Source of the DNA: Candidatus Bathyarchaeota archaeon
GTDB lineage: Archaea; Thermoproteota; Bathyarchaeia; TCS64
Assembly: GCA_016930055.1 (NCBI GenBank)
Contig: JAFGHP010000014.1
Coordinates: 1-48,723 of the forward strand
Length of the DNA: 48,723 nucleotides
Reading direction: 5' to 3'
Part shown: in pieces, positions 1 through 8,247 of the stretch
Layout of the letters: each line of letters opens with the position of its first letter
How positions within the stretch are numbered: the first letter of the stretch is position 1
Program-made: the position numbers and the translations under genes
The notes under the pieces: generated by a model
What the model saw: only the letters and a program-made list of their open reading frames with translations
What the model was told of the DNA's origin: nothing
The model's database searches: none

Positions 1-75
1 TTATTCTAAATATTAAAAGTTATAAATATAATAGATATTTCTAATTTAAGGTAAACAATTTTTAAATAAAAATTC

Positions 76-666
76 TTAATTTGAAAAATAAGTTTTAGCA
101 TATTTTACAAAACTTTTATTATTATTAAAAGTAGCTACTAGTAATCCTAAAAGAATCATCTCAATTATTGCTTTTAGAATTATTTGTGTTGCTATAGTGT
201 TAGCAATGATATTAGGCATATTAAAGTAGATGGGATATAGTACTGTAAAAATAATTATCGTAAATATTCCCTCAGGTATATACGAAATTATTGTACCAAT
301 TATTATTAACAGTGGCTTAATTTCCTTAAAATATTTCTTAAAAAGAAACCCAGCAGTTAATCCTGTCATCGCTTTTCCTAGAGGTAAACCTAACCCTGTA
401 ATCAGATTACCCTTTGAAAAACCAAATTCAAAGGCTGCAACTAAACCACCAATCAAACCAACTAAACCACCTATTATCGATCCACCAAAAAGAGCAGATA
501 TAAAAGTGGTTAAATGGCTTAAATCAAAAGCAAGTGAAACGGTTACCGGGCCAAATGGAATCGAAGGTACAATTGGTGCAAGTTGTATTGAAATATAGGA
601 TAATACGTTTCCTAAAGCGGCCATTATAGCTATAAAACTGATTGTTTTTGAAGAATATTTCGACAT
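76..666 (-). CDS. ECF transporter S component (substrate-binding membrane subunit), substrate unknown
   Basis: The 196-residue protein is almost wholly hydrophobic, with about six membrane segments (roughly residues 8-29, 49-65, 66-83, 89-109, 118-148 and 153-180) joined by short Gly-rich turns. This matches the S component of energy-coupling-factor transporters, which binds a vitamin or metal and docks on a shared EcfT/EcfA module. The N-terminal SKYSSKTISFIAIMAALG stretch resembles the Ala-rich first helix that contacts EcfT in this family. No EcfA ATPase or EcfT gene lies nearby, so it would use a module encoded elsewhere. The start is ATG, with a divergent gene upstream across an AT-rich spacer holding an 18-base palindrome. 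The substrate cannot be read from sequence. Family call fairly sure, function inferred. Confidence 0.7.
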   Translation of the reverse strand: MSKYSSKTISFIAIMAALGNVLSYISIQLAPIVPSIPFGPVTVSLAFDLSHLTTFISALFGGSIIGGLVGLIGGLVAAFEFGFSKGNLITGLGLPLGKAMTGLTAGFLFKKYFKEIKPLLIIIGTIISYIPEGIFTIIIFTVLYPIYFNMPNIIANTIATQIILKAIIEMILLGLLVATFNNNKSFVKYAKTYFSN

Positions 667-741
667 TTATTATATCTCAAAGACGATACCAATATTAAAG
701 TTGCTACTTATTAAAAAGTTAAGAATATTAAAAATAACATA

Positions 742-759
742 AATTAAATTAATTTAATT
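742..759. repeat. 18-base perfect AT palindrome in a divergent promoter region
   Basis: AATTAAATTAATTTAATT reads the same on both strands. It lies in the 179-base spacer between the ECF S component (minus strand) and aTrm56 (plus strand), about 75 bases upstream of the ECF start. It could be an operator, but the sequence contains only A and T in an AT-rich genome, so chance is a serious alternative. Confidence 0.3.
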
Positions 760-814
760 AATAATTATATACTTTAGTTAATTAATTATAAAAAACCTTG
801 GTCTAAAAAGCGAG

Positions 815-824
815 AAATATATTA
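815..824 (+). promoter_or_regulatory. TATA box of trm56 (leaderless)
   Basis: AAATATATTA is centred about 26 bases before the ATG at 846, the spacing expected when transcription starts at or next to the start codon. No ribosome-binding site precedes the ATG, which fits a leaderless transcript. Inferred from spacing only. Confidence 0.5.
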
Positions 825-845
825 AAGCAGTACATATAATAGCCA

Positions 846-1397
846 ATGAAAGACTTCCAAAATAACATCGTTGTTCTAAGATTAAGTCACCGCCCTTCAA
901 GAGATAAGCGGGTATCAACACATCTTTTCTTAGCAGCAAGAGCTTTAGGAGCTTATGAAGCATTTTATACGGGTACTAAAGATCCTTCATTAGAGGAATC
1001 TATTAAGAAAATTAATGAAGAGTGGGGGGGAACTTTCAAAATAACATATTTTAGTAATTGGAAAAACGCTGTTAAAAATTGGGAGGGAAAAATAGTTCAT
1101 TTAACAATGTATGGTATACCATTCCAAGATATAATTGAAGAAGTTCGAACTTCTATTGAGCCTATTATGATTATTGTTGGTGGTGCAAAAGTACCTGGAG
1201 AAATTTACAGAATATCTGATTGGAATATAAGTGTAACAAATCAACCACATTCCGAAATTAGTGCTTTAGCATTATTTTTAAACGAATTTTATCAAGGCAA
1301 ATATTTGAAACATGAATTTCAAAATGCTAAGATTAATATTAGGCCTTCTAAAAACGGTAAACAAATCCAAAAAATTAAACAAGTCTTTAAACATTAA
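846..1397 (+). CDS. trm56: tRNA (cytidine(56)-2'-O)-methyltransferase (aTrm56)
   Basis: SPOUT-family enzyme that methylates the 2'-OH of C56 in the T-loop of archaeal tRNAs using S-adenosylmethionine. The 183-residue protein has the family hallmark near the N-terminus (LSHRPSRDKRVSTH, residues 13-26, followed by AARALGA). The C-terminal half carries the Gly-rich SPOUT knot region with the GGAKVP motif and the following NQPHSEISALALFL helix. Length is normal for aTrm56. The ATG has a TATA box 26 bases upstream and no Shine-Dalgarno sequence, so it is probably leaderless. TFE and an HD protein follow on the same strand. Confidence 0.9.
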   Translation: MKDFQNNIVVLRLSHRPSRDKRVSTHLFLAARALGAYEAFYTGTKDPSLEESIKKINEEWGGTFKITYFSNWKNAVKNWEGKIVHLTMYGIPFQDIIEEVRTSIEPIMIIVGGAKVPGEIYRISDWNISVTNQPHSEISALALFLNEFYQGKYLKHEFQNAKINIRPSKNGKQIQKIKQVFKH

Positions 1398-1441
1398 AGA
1401 TGTAAATATATATTAGAAGATTGGAGCAATTTACAACTTTG

Positions 1442-1948
1442 ATGAGCGTTAGTGATGAAACCCTTTACAACATTGCCAAAGTTCTAGGCGGAGAACAAGG
1501 AGTAGAAATAATTAAAGTTCTAAAAGAGAATCAAGACATCACAGTTGAAAACATTTCAGCCATAACAAATATCCAAATAAATGATGTGAGAAAACTCCTT
1601 TACAAATTTTATAATCATAGTCTAGTAACAAGTAAAAGGTTTAGAGATAAAGAAACAGGCTGGTTTATCTTTCAATGGAGACTACAACCAGAATTAGTTG
1701 AAGCATATATTCAAGGGATGAAACAGAAAATTTTGAAAAAACTTGAGACACGTTTAGAACATGAAAAAACTCATGAATTTTATCATTGTGGTAACCCTAC
1801 TTGTCCTCGAATTACTTTTGAGACGGCTATGGATACAGTATTTAGATGTCCCACATGTGATGAATCACTCCGTAGACTTGATAATTCTGAGTGCATAGAG
1901 TTCCTTGAAATTAAGATTAAGGAACTGAAGGAGGATTTGAATACGTGA
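1442..1948 (+). CDS. tfe: Transcription initiation factor TFE (alpha subunit)
   Basis: Archaeal homologue of TFIIE-alpha; it helps RNA polymerase open the promoter and stabilises the open complex. The first ~85 residues form an extended winged helix (GGEQGVEIIKVLKEN, then the DVRKLLYKFYNHSLV recognition segment). A coiled linker follows, then a C4 zinc ribbon (CGNPTC and CPTCDESL). I chose ATG 1442: it leaves about 20 residues before the conserved Gly-Glu turn, and a TATA-like AAATATATAT at about 1404 lies at near-leaderless distance. An in-frame TTG at 1421 would add seven residues. The gene overlaps the next by four bases, so the two are translationally coupled. Confidence 0.92.
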   Translation: MSVSDETLYNIAKVLGGEQGVEIIKVLKENQDITVENISAITNIQINDVRKLLYKFYNHSLVTSKRFRDKETGWFIFQWRLQPELVEAYIQGMKQKILKKLETRLEHEKTHEFYHCGNPTCPRITFETAMDTVFRCPTCDESLRRLDNSECIEFLEIKIKELKEDLNT

Positions 1949-2475
1949 GCATCCCCTCAAGAGAGGAGGCATTAAAAATTTTAAAACAATCAGGAACGCC
2001 TCCACATATAATAGACCACTGTCTTTTAGTAACTAAAATAGCTCTACGATACGCTGAAGCATTTAAAGCTAAAGGATACGGCGTTGATATAAACTTGATA
2101 GAAGCAGGAGCTCTTCTACACGATGTTGGTCGAAGTCAAAGTCATGGAATAGAACATGGTGCAGTAGGAGGAATAATCGTTAGAAAAATGGGAATTGCAG
2201 AAAGCGTAGCTAGAATAGTTGAAAGACATGTAGGAGCAGGTTTAACAGAGGAAGAAGCAAAGAAAAACCATTTACCTGAAGGAAGTTATATTCCTGAAAC
2301 TTTAGAAGAAAAAATCGTTACTTACTCAGATAAATTAGTTGAAGGAGATAGAGAAGTGGGAATTGAGAGAGAGATGGAAAAATTATCTCTTGAATTAGGA
2401 AACTCTCATTCTGCACTCAGAAGACTTCAAGATCTTCATGAAGAGATAATGGAAAAAATAGGTTACGAATTATAA
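1945..2475 (+). CDS. HD-domain hydrolase, TIGR00295-like family
   Basis: A 176-residue metal-dependent HD phosphohydrolase. H25, the H59-D60 pair in GALLHDVGR, the GIEHGAVGG segment with H67 and H71, H95 in VERHVGAG and D129 in YSDK give the expected metal-binding pattern. The family (known as TIGR00295 in archaea) has no settled substrate; relatives cleave phosphate esters of nucleotides or cyclic nucleotides. The GTG start overlaps the TFE stop (GTGA) and is preceded by GGAGG. Co-transcription with TFE suggests co-expression, not necessarily a shared role. Fold is certain, substrate unknown. Confidence 0.85.
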   Translation: MSIPSREEALKILKQSGTPPHIIDHCLLVTKIALRYAEAFKAKGYGVDINLIEAGALLHDVGRSQSHGIEHGAVGGIIVRKMGIAESVARIVERHVGAGLTEEEAKKNHLPEGSYIPETLEEKIVTYSDKLVEGDREVGIEREMEKLSLELGNSHSALRRLQDLHEEIMEKIGYEL

Positions 2476-2477
2476 AT

Positions 2478-2486
2478 AGTTTTAAA
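2478..2486 (+). promoter_or_regulatory. TATA box of tRNA-Val
   Basis: AGTTTTAAA lies 24-32 bases before the first base of the tRNA, just beyond the HD gene stop at 2475. This is the usual archaeal TATA position for a tRNA whose transcript starts close to its mature end. Confidence 0.55.
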
Positions 2487-2509
2487 CGAGTTACCCTTCC
2501 TATGTGAGG

Positions 2510-2586
2510 GGGCCGGTCGTCCAGCTTGGTAGGACGCCGCCCTTACGCGGCGGAAGTCACCGGTTCAAGTCCGGTCCGGCCCACCA
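2510..2586 (+). tRNA. tRNA-Val (anticodon TAC), CCA encoded, no intron
   Basis: The cloverleaf folds fully. Acceptor GGGCCGG pairs with CCGGCCC, D stem GTCC with GGAC, and anticodon stem CCGCC with GGCGG around the loop CTTACGC, giving anticodon TAC (valine GTA codons). The T stem is ACCGG/CCGGT around TTCAAGT. The discriminator is A and CCA is encoded in the DNA. The 77-base gene has no intron. Its high G+C stands out sharply from the surroundings, as expected of stable RNA genes in AT-rich genomes. The T-loop carries C56, the substrate base of the aTrm56 encoded 1.1 kb upstream. Confidence 0.97.
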
Positions 2587-2610
2587 TAATTGTGGTTAAT
2601 AGTAAGGTTC

Positions 2611-2616
2611 TTTTTT
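2611..2616 (+). terminator. T-tract, possible terminator after tRNA-Val
   Basis: Six T residues follow 25 bases after the tRNA 3' end and precede a gene-free spacer. Archaeal RNA polymerase terminates at oligo-T without needing a hairpin. Position supports this, but the tract is short. Confidence 0.35.
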
Positions 2617-2728
2617 ATTTATAATAATTTGTTTGAAGGAGTATTATAATCAAATCACGAGAAATGTATTAATAACATAAATCCAATTTGAAATATTACT
2701 ATAATCGAGTGATTGAGGAAGACATTAT

Positions 2729-3220
2729 TTGTATAATCCCCCAGTTTTGTTTTATTCAGAATCTAAAATTACAATTAATATAGATGGAGAAAAAAAAATA
2801 ATTGAATTCATGTATCCTTTGGGATTAAAATGGAGTTGTAAGAGGTGCGGTTTGTGTTGTCAAAATGTTGATGATTACATAAGACATATTTTGTTAACTG
2901 ATTCAGATCTAGAACGGTTTAAAACTGGTTCATATAACATCTGTGAAATTTCTGAACTATCGAATGAAGAAGCGCCATTCAAAAACGAAATGAAGAAAAA
3001 ACTTGGTAAATGTGTAATGCTAACAGAAAGTGGTTGTAAATCTTATGAGTTTAGACCTCTTCTATGTAGAATGTATCCTTTCTGGATTGAAAGAAAAAAT
3101 GATGTTTTTATTATTAGATTAGATAATGATTGTAAAGGATTTGGTACTGGAGATAATTTAACTGAAGAATTTTATAAAAAACTAATTGCTTTTGCTATTA
3201 AAGAACGTGGTGGACTCTAA
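2729..3220 (+). CDS. YkgJ-type cysteine cluster protein
   Basis: A 163-residue protein with the Fe-S or zinc-binding cysteine pattern of the YkgJ/CxxCxxCC family. C37, C40, C43 and C44 sit in WSCKRCGLCCQ. C95 and C103 follow, then C113 in RPLLCRMYPF, the strongest family signature, and C135 in NDCKGFG. Members probably bind a metal cluster, but no function is established. The start is TTG at 2729, with GTGATTGAGGAAG about 10 bases upstream as a weak ribosome-binding site. No operon partner is evident: the tRNA lies upstream and a leaderless GNAT gene downstream. Confidence 0.82.
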   Translation: MYNPPVLFYSESKITINIDGEKKIIEFMYPLGLKWSCKRCGLCCQNVDDYIRHILLTDSDLERFKTGSYNICEISELSNEEAPFKNEMKKKLGKCVMLTESGCKSYEFRPLLCRMYPFWIERKNDVFIIRLDNDCKGFGTGDNLTEEFYKKLIAFAIKERGGL

Positions 3221-3253
3221 AAAATTTATAGTCTAATTAAATGTATTTTATTT

Positions 3254-4105
3254 ATGGATAAACTTTCATTTAGATTAGCTAATTCTGGTGATATAGACTT
3301 CTGGATGAGTTTAATCGAAATTGTTGGATGGGATAATACTTTAAATGATGTTAAAAGAAGCTTATTTTTGGAACCTGAAGGATGTTTTATAGCTAATATA
3401 AATAACAAAAATGTTGGAATAGTTAATAGTTATTTATATGGAAAAATTGGGTGGATAGGAAATTTAATTGTGAAACCAGAGTTTAGAGGTAGAGGCATTG
3501 GCAAGGAGTTAATGAATCATGCAATTAACCGATTAAAATTAAATGGAGTAGAGTCGATTAGATTGGATTCAGTTGAAAAAGCAGTTAATTTATACAATAG
3601 AATTGGATTTCAACATGAATTTAAAAGTTTGAGATTTATTTGTAAATCTGAAAAGAGAGATACTCGAAATGTTACTCTTATTAAACCATCAGAGTTAAAT
3701 GAAATTTTTCGATTAGATAAAAAGTATTGTGGTTATGAAAGACAAAAATTTTTAAAAAAAATTAGAGAAGAATTCCCCAAATTGTGTTACAAAATTTCAA
3801 TTGAGGGAAAAATACAAGGTTATATTATGGCAAGGTTTTTGAATAATTCTTTCAAAATAGGTCCTTGGGTTTGTAATCCAAAATATACTATTGAAGCAGA
3901 AGAACTATTGTTTGCAGTAATGAAACAAGCTGAAGGATATGAATTGAAAGTAGGTATACTTGAACCTAATAAAAATGCAATTGATATTGTAGAAAAAAAT
4001 AGTTTTATTCGATTGCCATCAAGTTACAGAATGTGTTTGGGAAATTTTAAAAAACTTGGTAAAATTGAGGGCATTTTTGGAATAGGATCCCCTGACAAAA
4101 GTTAA
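3254..4105 (+). CDS. GNAT acetyltransferase with a second C-terminal GNAT-like domain
   Basis: Residues 5-130 form a GNAT domain: the acetyl-CoA pyrophosphate loop is clear (VKPEFRGRGIGKEL, residues 73-86), followed by the AVNLYNRIGF motif. Residues about 135-283 look like the second domain of two-domain GNATs of the YitH type, with a weaker fold ending at NKNAIDIVEKNSF, a decayed copy of the same helix-strand element. The acceptor substrate is unknown. ATG 3254 has a TATA element (TTTATA, 3224-3229) at leaderless distance. The 3' end overlaps the convergent gene by four bases. Confidence 0.8.
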   Translation: MDKLSFRLANSGDIDFWMSLIEIVGWDNTLNDVKRSLFLEPEGCFIANINNKNVGIVNSYLYGKIGWIGNLIVKPEFRGRGIGKELMNHAINRLKLNGVESIRLDSVEKAVNLYNRIGFQHEFKSLRFICKSEKRDTRNVTLIKPSELNEIFRLDKKYCGYERQKFLKKIREEFPKLCYKISIEGKIQGYIMARFLNNSFKIGPWVCNPKYTIEAEELLFAVMKQAEGYELKVGILEPNKNAIDIVEKNSFIRLPSSYRMCLGNFKKLGKIEGIFGIGSPDKS

Positions 4106-4527
4106 CTATTTGTAAAAATCAGAGTATCTCCTACATTCATTGTTTCACTAGTAAGAGAACCTTTTCTAATTACAATATTCATGTGATTAGGCATATGATT
4201 TAAATCATATCCTGCTAAAATTCCGAATAGTTCATTATTATGTAGAACTTTATCGCCTGACACAATTAAGCCACCATTTTTTACTTCAAAAAATGCTATT
4301 GCGTTCATTCGTGAAAATTCTTTACCAGGGTAAGGCTCTTGATCTGTTATCATTAATTCATGTATATCATATTTTTTTACTGCTCTACTATAGCTATCAA
4401 TAAGTTTCGTCTTTCTATCAGTAAAAGTAGCATTCAACACTGCAATAATCTCTGCAATGACTGGACGATGATTACCATAAATAATTGGTAAACTAATTTT
4501 TGGATTTGGATTAAATGAATCATCCAT
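4102..4527 (-). CDS. Conserved hypothetical protein, possibly DUF6917-like
   Basis: A 141-residue soluble, mostly beta-type protein without membrane segments. Well-ordered motifs include NATFTDRKTK near residue 33, HELMITDQE near residue 55, GLIVSGDKV near residue 87 and GYDLNHMPNHMNIVIRKG near residue 108. The last, with His, Asn and Met around a turn, looks like a conserved functional loop. I associate these motifs with a family of unknown function (I believe DUF6917), but could not check. The start is ATG. It is convergent with the GNAT gene, and its upstream region is shared with rfcS. Confidence 0.5.
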   Translation of the reverse strand: MDDSFNPNPKISLPIIYGNHRPVIAEIIAVLNATFTDRKTKLIDSYSRAVKKYDIHELMITDQEPYPGKEFSRMNAIAFFEVKNGGLIVSGDKVLHNNELFGILAGYDLNHMPNHMNIVIRKGSLTSETMNVGDTLIFTNS

Positions 4528-4688
4528 GGGATAATTATTGTTTACTGATTTTTCATTTTTACGCTGCCATTTTATATTTAAATTAATTTATTCAACAAAC
4601 TAGAGATAATTTTAATTTTCATTCATCTCCTAATTTAAAGCTCACGAAGCATTAAAAAATGGGTTAAAATTAATAGATGTGATTTGAA

Positions 4689-5651
4689 TTGAGTGGCGGC
4701 ATGTGGGCCGAAAAATACAGACCCAAAACTTTGGATGAGATAGTTAACCAAGTCGAAATTGTATCTAGGCTAAAAAATTTTGTTAAAGAAAAAAATTTAC
4801 CTCATCTTTTACTGGTTGGTCCAGCTGGAGTAGGTAAAACAACAAGTATTTTGTGTTTATCTAGAGATCTTTATGGTGTAGGTTACCAAAATTATATACT
4901 TGAACTTAATGCTAGTGATGAAAGAGGGATAGATGTAATACGTGAAAAAGTAAAAAATTTTGCTAGAACAGCAGCAATTGCTAGCGAAGTCCCCTTTAAA
5001 ATTCTAATACTAGATGAAGCTGACAGCTTAACCACCGCTGCACAACACGCTTTACGAAGAACCATGGAAATATATACAAAAACTTGCCGTTTCTGTTTAA
5101 TAGGGAACTATTCTGAAAACATAATCGATCCAATTCAAAGTAGATGCAGTGTTTTTCGATATAGTCCTTTACCAGAAATGGAAATGAAAAATTATCTTCA
5201 GAAAATTTCCAATAAAGAAGGTGTAAAAATATTGCTAGAAGGTTTAGATGCATTATATGAGGCTAGTTCAGGTGATTTACGTAAAGCAATTAATCTATTG
5301 CAATCAGCTGCAGCAAGTCAAAGAGAAGTTGATGATATATCAATTTACAGTGTTTTAGGAAAAGTTAGTCCGCAAAGAGTTAAAGAGATGATTAATTTAG
5401 GAATTAAAGGACAGTTTCTTGAAGCAAGAGAGATCCTTAGAGAATTATTAATTGATGAAGGCCTTGCTGCTGATGATATAATTAGAATGATATATTCAGA
5501 ACTTATGAGACTTAATATGCCAGAAAAATGGAAGATTCGTATAAGCGATGCAGTTGGTGAAGTTGATTATAGATTGACTCAAGGATCACGATCTGAGATT
5601 CAATTAAGTACCTTAATAGCTAAATTAGCTTTGGAAGCTGAGGATCTTTGA
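4689..5651 (+). CDS. rfcS: Replication factor C small subunit
   Basis: Clamp-loader ATPase subunit; four copies with one large subunit load the PCNA ring at primer ends. The 320-residue protein has the standard RFC boxes: WAEKYRPKTLDEIV at the N-terminus, Walker A GPAGVGKTT (44-52), Walker B ILILDEAD (105-112), the SRC arginine-finger motif (151-153), and sensor 2 in SGDLRKAINLLQ. Length is normal and no intein interrupts it, although archaeal rfcS is a frequent intein site. The start is TTG, with GTGAT five bases upstream. It overlaps rfcL by four bases. Confidence 0.96.
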   Translation: MSGGMWAEKYRPKTLDEIVNQVEIVSRLKNFVKEKNLPHLLLVGPAGVGKTTSILCLSRDLYGVGYQNYILELNASDERGIDVIREKVKNFARTAAIASEVPFKILILDEADSLTTAAQHALRRTMEIYTKTCRFCLIGNYSENIIDPIQSRCSVFRYSPLPEMEMKNYLQKISNKEGVKILLEGLDALYEASSGDLRKAINLLQSAAASQREVDDISIYSVLGKVSPQRVKEMINLGIKGQFLEAREILRELLIDEGLAADDIIRMIYSELMRLNMPEKWKIRISDAVGEVDYRLTQGSRSEIQLSTLIAKLALEAEDL

Positions 5652-7072
5652 GTTTAGAACAGCTACCTTGGGCAGTTAAGTTCAAACCTACAAATACTGC
5701 AGAGATAGCTGATAATAAAGATGCATTATTTGAATTAACTAAATGGTTAAAATCCTGGCAAAAAGGAATCCCTAAAAAACGTGCAGCATTTCTTCAAGGT
5801 CCTCCAGGAATAGGAAAAACAATGAGTGTTCAAGTTCTAGCTGAAGAAATGGGTTTTGATTTACTAGAAGTAAATGCAAGTGATTATAGAACACGTTCAA
5901 GGATGGAGGAGCTTATTGGTAGAGCATCAACTCAAAACATAACAATCTTTGGTAAACGTCGCTTAATTCTGTTTGATGAAATGGAGGGAATAAGTGGACG
6001 TGAAGACCATGGAGGGATTTCAGCTATTGTAGATATTATTAAAAAAACTAGGAATCCTATAGTATTAATTGCGTCTTCAATTGGCGAGGAAAACGATGAA
6101 AAATTTAGAGTTCTTAGAGATTTATCAATTTTAATTGATTTTAAACCAGTTCCAACCTTAGATGTATATAAAAAACTTGATGAAATTACTAAAAAGATTG
6201 GTATAGAGACTACTCCTGAAATAATTGAAGCTTTAGCAATTCATTCAGGAGGAGATTTAAGATCAGCTATTAATGATTTGGAAGCAATATCAAGAGGTAA
6301 AAAGAAATTAAATACTTCAGACATAGACAACCTTACCATAAGAGATAGAAAAGAATATACTCCAATATTGATTAATAATTTATTTGCATCAAAAACCATT
6401 CAAGAATCAAGAAAAATCATCAATCAAGCTTTTCTCAATTATGACGACTTATTTGATTGGATATATGAAAATATACCACTCTTCCTTGATGACAAAGAGG
6501 ACCTTTATCATGGATTAATAGCTCTAGCTAAAGCAGATATTTACGAAAACAGAGCTAGAAAATCAAACTATAGACTCCAAAAATATATGTATTTAATGAT
6601 GACTGGTGGCGTTGCGTTATCTCGTACAAAATCAGAGGGAAATGGCGTTAAAAAACAAATATTTACAATTTCCTCAAAACAGGGATTTCCACAAAGTGCT
6701 TTCTCTTTAAATGAAACCGCGAATGGATTAATGATTAGGCCATTAAAATATCTTGGAGATGATTGGAGAAAACTTAATGATGCTTTTAGAGACATAGGTG
6801 GAAATTATGTTAGAGGAACTGGGAGTTGGTTAATTCCATATATCCGTTCACCACAATTAAAATGGCGTTATATTCGAACTTATCATAATAGACTAAAATT
6901 AAAATCAATAGCTAGTAAGATTGCTTTAAAATGTCATGTTTCTACAAAAGAAGCAATAAACGAAATCATTCCTTTATTAAAGATTATCTTTAAAAATAAT
7001 AAAGAATCAGCAGCTACAACATCAGCATGGCTTGAATTAGAAGAATCAGAGAAAGAATGGCTTCGAAAATAG
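5648..7072 (+). CDS. rfcL: Replication factor C large subunit
   Basis: The 474-residue partner of RFC small subunit. LPWAVKFKPTNTAEI opens the AAA+ domain, with Walker A GPPGIGKT (51-58), Walker B RLILFDEMEG (105-114), and sensor 2 in SGGDLRSAINDLEAI. The C-terminal ~230 residues form the helical collar domain. TTG 5648 overlaps the rfcS stop (TTGA) and has GAGGATC just before it, so the two subunits are coupled. Many archaeal large subunits end in a PCNA-binding PIP box; this one ends in LEESEKEWLRK with no such motif. Confidence 0.95.
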   Translation: MSLEQLPWAVKFKPTNTAEIADNKDALFELTKWLKSWQKGIPKKRAAFLQGPPGIGKTMSVQVLAEEMGFDLLEVNASDYRTRSRMEELIGRASTQNITIFGKRRLILFDEMEGISGREDHGGISAIVDIIKKTRNPIVLIASSIGEENDEKFRVLRDLSILIDFKPVPTLDVYKKLDEITKKIGIETTPEIIEALAIHSGGDLRSAINDLEAISRGKKKLNTSDIDNLTIRDRKEYTPILINNLFASKTIQESRKIINQAFLNYDDLFDWIYENIPLFLDDKEDLYHGLIALAKADIYENRARKSNYRLQKYMYLMMTGGVALSRTKSEGNGVKKQIFTISSKQGFPQSAFSLNETANGLMIRPLKYLGDDWRKLNDAFRDIGGNYVRGTGSWLIPYIRSPQLKWRYIRTYHNRLKLKSIASKIALKCHVSTKEAINEIIPLLKIIFKNNKESAATTSAWLELEESEKEWLRK

Positions 7073-7135
7073 TTAATAATAAAATTTAAAATAAAATAGA
7101 AGATATTTAAAAAACCTAATGATATTCACAATATA

Positions 7136-8233
7136 ATGATTCACGAACCAGACTTTGATACTAGCCTACCACTTATAACAGAAAAATTACTGAAAATTCA
7201 AGGAGAAATTAAAAAAGATCCTGAATATTTCAAAGTTACAGAAATACCTTCATATGAACCATTAGGTTATGGAAATCATATTTATGTTAATTTAACTAAA
7301 AGTTTACTCACGACAAGAGAAACCCAAGTTAAAATAGCAAAAATTTTGGGATTAAATAAAGAAGATATAGGTCATGCAGGTTTAAAAGATAAATATGCAA
7401 TTACTACTCAGACATTTAGCATAATAAATAAAAACAATTACGATATAAAATACTTGGATAAATTATTATCTGAAGAAATTGGAGTAAAAATTAATTGGAT
7501 TAATTTACACCCCAAAAAATTAAGAACAGGCCATTTAAGAGGAAATCATTTTGAGATTATCATAACAAATTTAAATGAAAGTAATGAAAATGCTTTAAAA
7601 AAGGTAAAAAAAATTAATGAATTAATAAAAAAAATTGGTATTCCTAATTATTATGGACCTCAAAGAATTGGGAATCAGGCAAATAATGCTATTAAAGGGT
7701 ATGAAATTATAAGTGGTAAATATTTTGAAAAAAATAGATGGTTACGTCGATACTTAATTTCTAGTTATCTTAGTCACATTTGCAATAAATATTTATCAGA
7801 AAGAATTAAAAGATCCATTTTTCATAAATTAATTCTTGGAGATATTGCTAAAAAACATGAAACCGGAGGAGTTTTTTGGGTAGATAATCTAGAGATAGAA
7901 CAAAAACGATTCGAGTGTAAAGAGATTAGCTTCACAGCACCAATCTATGGTTATAAAATGATGGAAACTAAGAAAGATGCAAAAATATTTGAAGAAAAAA
8001 TATTTTCATATACAGGAATAACACAGGAAGAATTAAGAAGATTAAGCATAATGGGAACAAGAAGGATTGGTAGAATTATACCTGAAATTAAATTTAAAGT
8101 AGTACCTGAAGGAATAAAAATGATTTTTAATTTACCAGCAGGTGCTTATGCAACAATCGTTATTAGAGAATTCATGAAAAACAATATAAAATTTAATTCA
8201 TTAGATCAAAATGAAACTGAGGAATTAAAATAA
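7136..8233 (+). CDS. truD: tRNA pseudouridine(13) synthase TruD
   Basis: Converts U13 of tRNA (in archaea possibly also U35) to pseudouridine. The catalytic Asp is D85 in the family signature GHAGLKDKYAITTQ (79-92). The second hallmark, NYYGPQRIGNQ, lies about 100 residues later, and the C-terminal LPAGAYATIVIREFMK closes the fold. At 365 residues it is at the short end for archaeal TruD, which suggests a small TRUD insertion domain. ATG 7136 is preceded at leaderless distance by a TATA element (ATATTTAAAAA, 7102-7112). It is convergent with endA. Confidence 0.93.
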   Translation: MIHEPDFDTSLPLITEKLLKIQGEIKKDPEYFKVTEIPSYEPLGYGNHIYVNLTKSLLTTRETQVKIAKILGLNKEDIGHAGLKDKYAITTQTFSIINKNNYDIKYLDKLLSEEIGVKINWINLHPKKLRTGHLRGNHFEIIITNLNESNENALKKVKKINELIKKIGIPNYYGPQRIGNQANNAIKGYEIISGKYFEKNRWLRRYLISSYLSHICNKYLSERIKRSIFHKLILGDIAKKHETGGVFWVDNLEIEQKRFECKEISFTAPIYGYKMMETKKDAKIFEEKIFSYTGITQEELRRLSIMGTRRIGRIIPEIKFKVVPEGIKMIFNLPAGAYATIVIREFMKNNIKFNSLDQNETEELK

Positions 8234-8247
8234 AAATATCTAAAAAA

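Noticed and set aside
230-598. 122-codon open frame on the plus strand
   Set aside because: It is wholly antisense to the ECF S component, whose membrane-protein sequence is clearly the real one; the antisense product is Pro/Lys-rich with no family features.
4689-7072. Possible intein in the RFC genes
   Set aside because: Both P-loop regions are continuous and lengths are normal, so no intein is present, although archaeal RFC genes are frequent intein sites.
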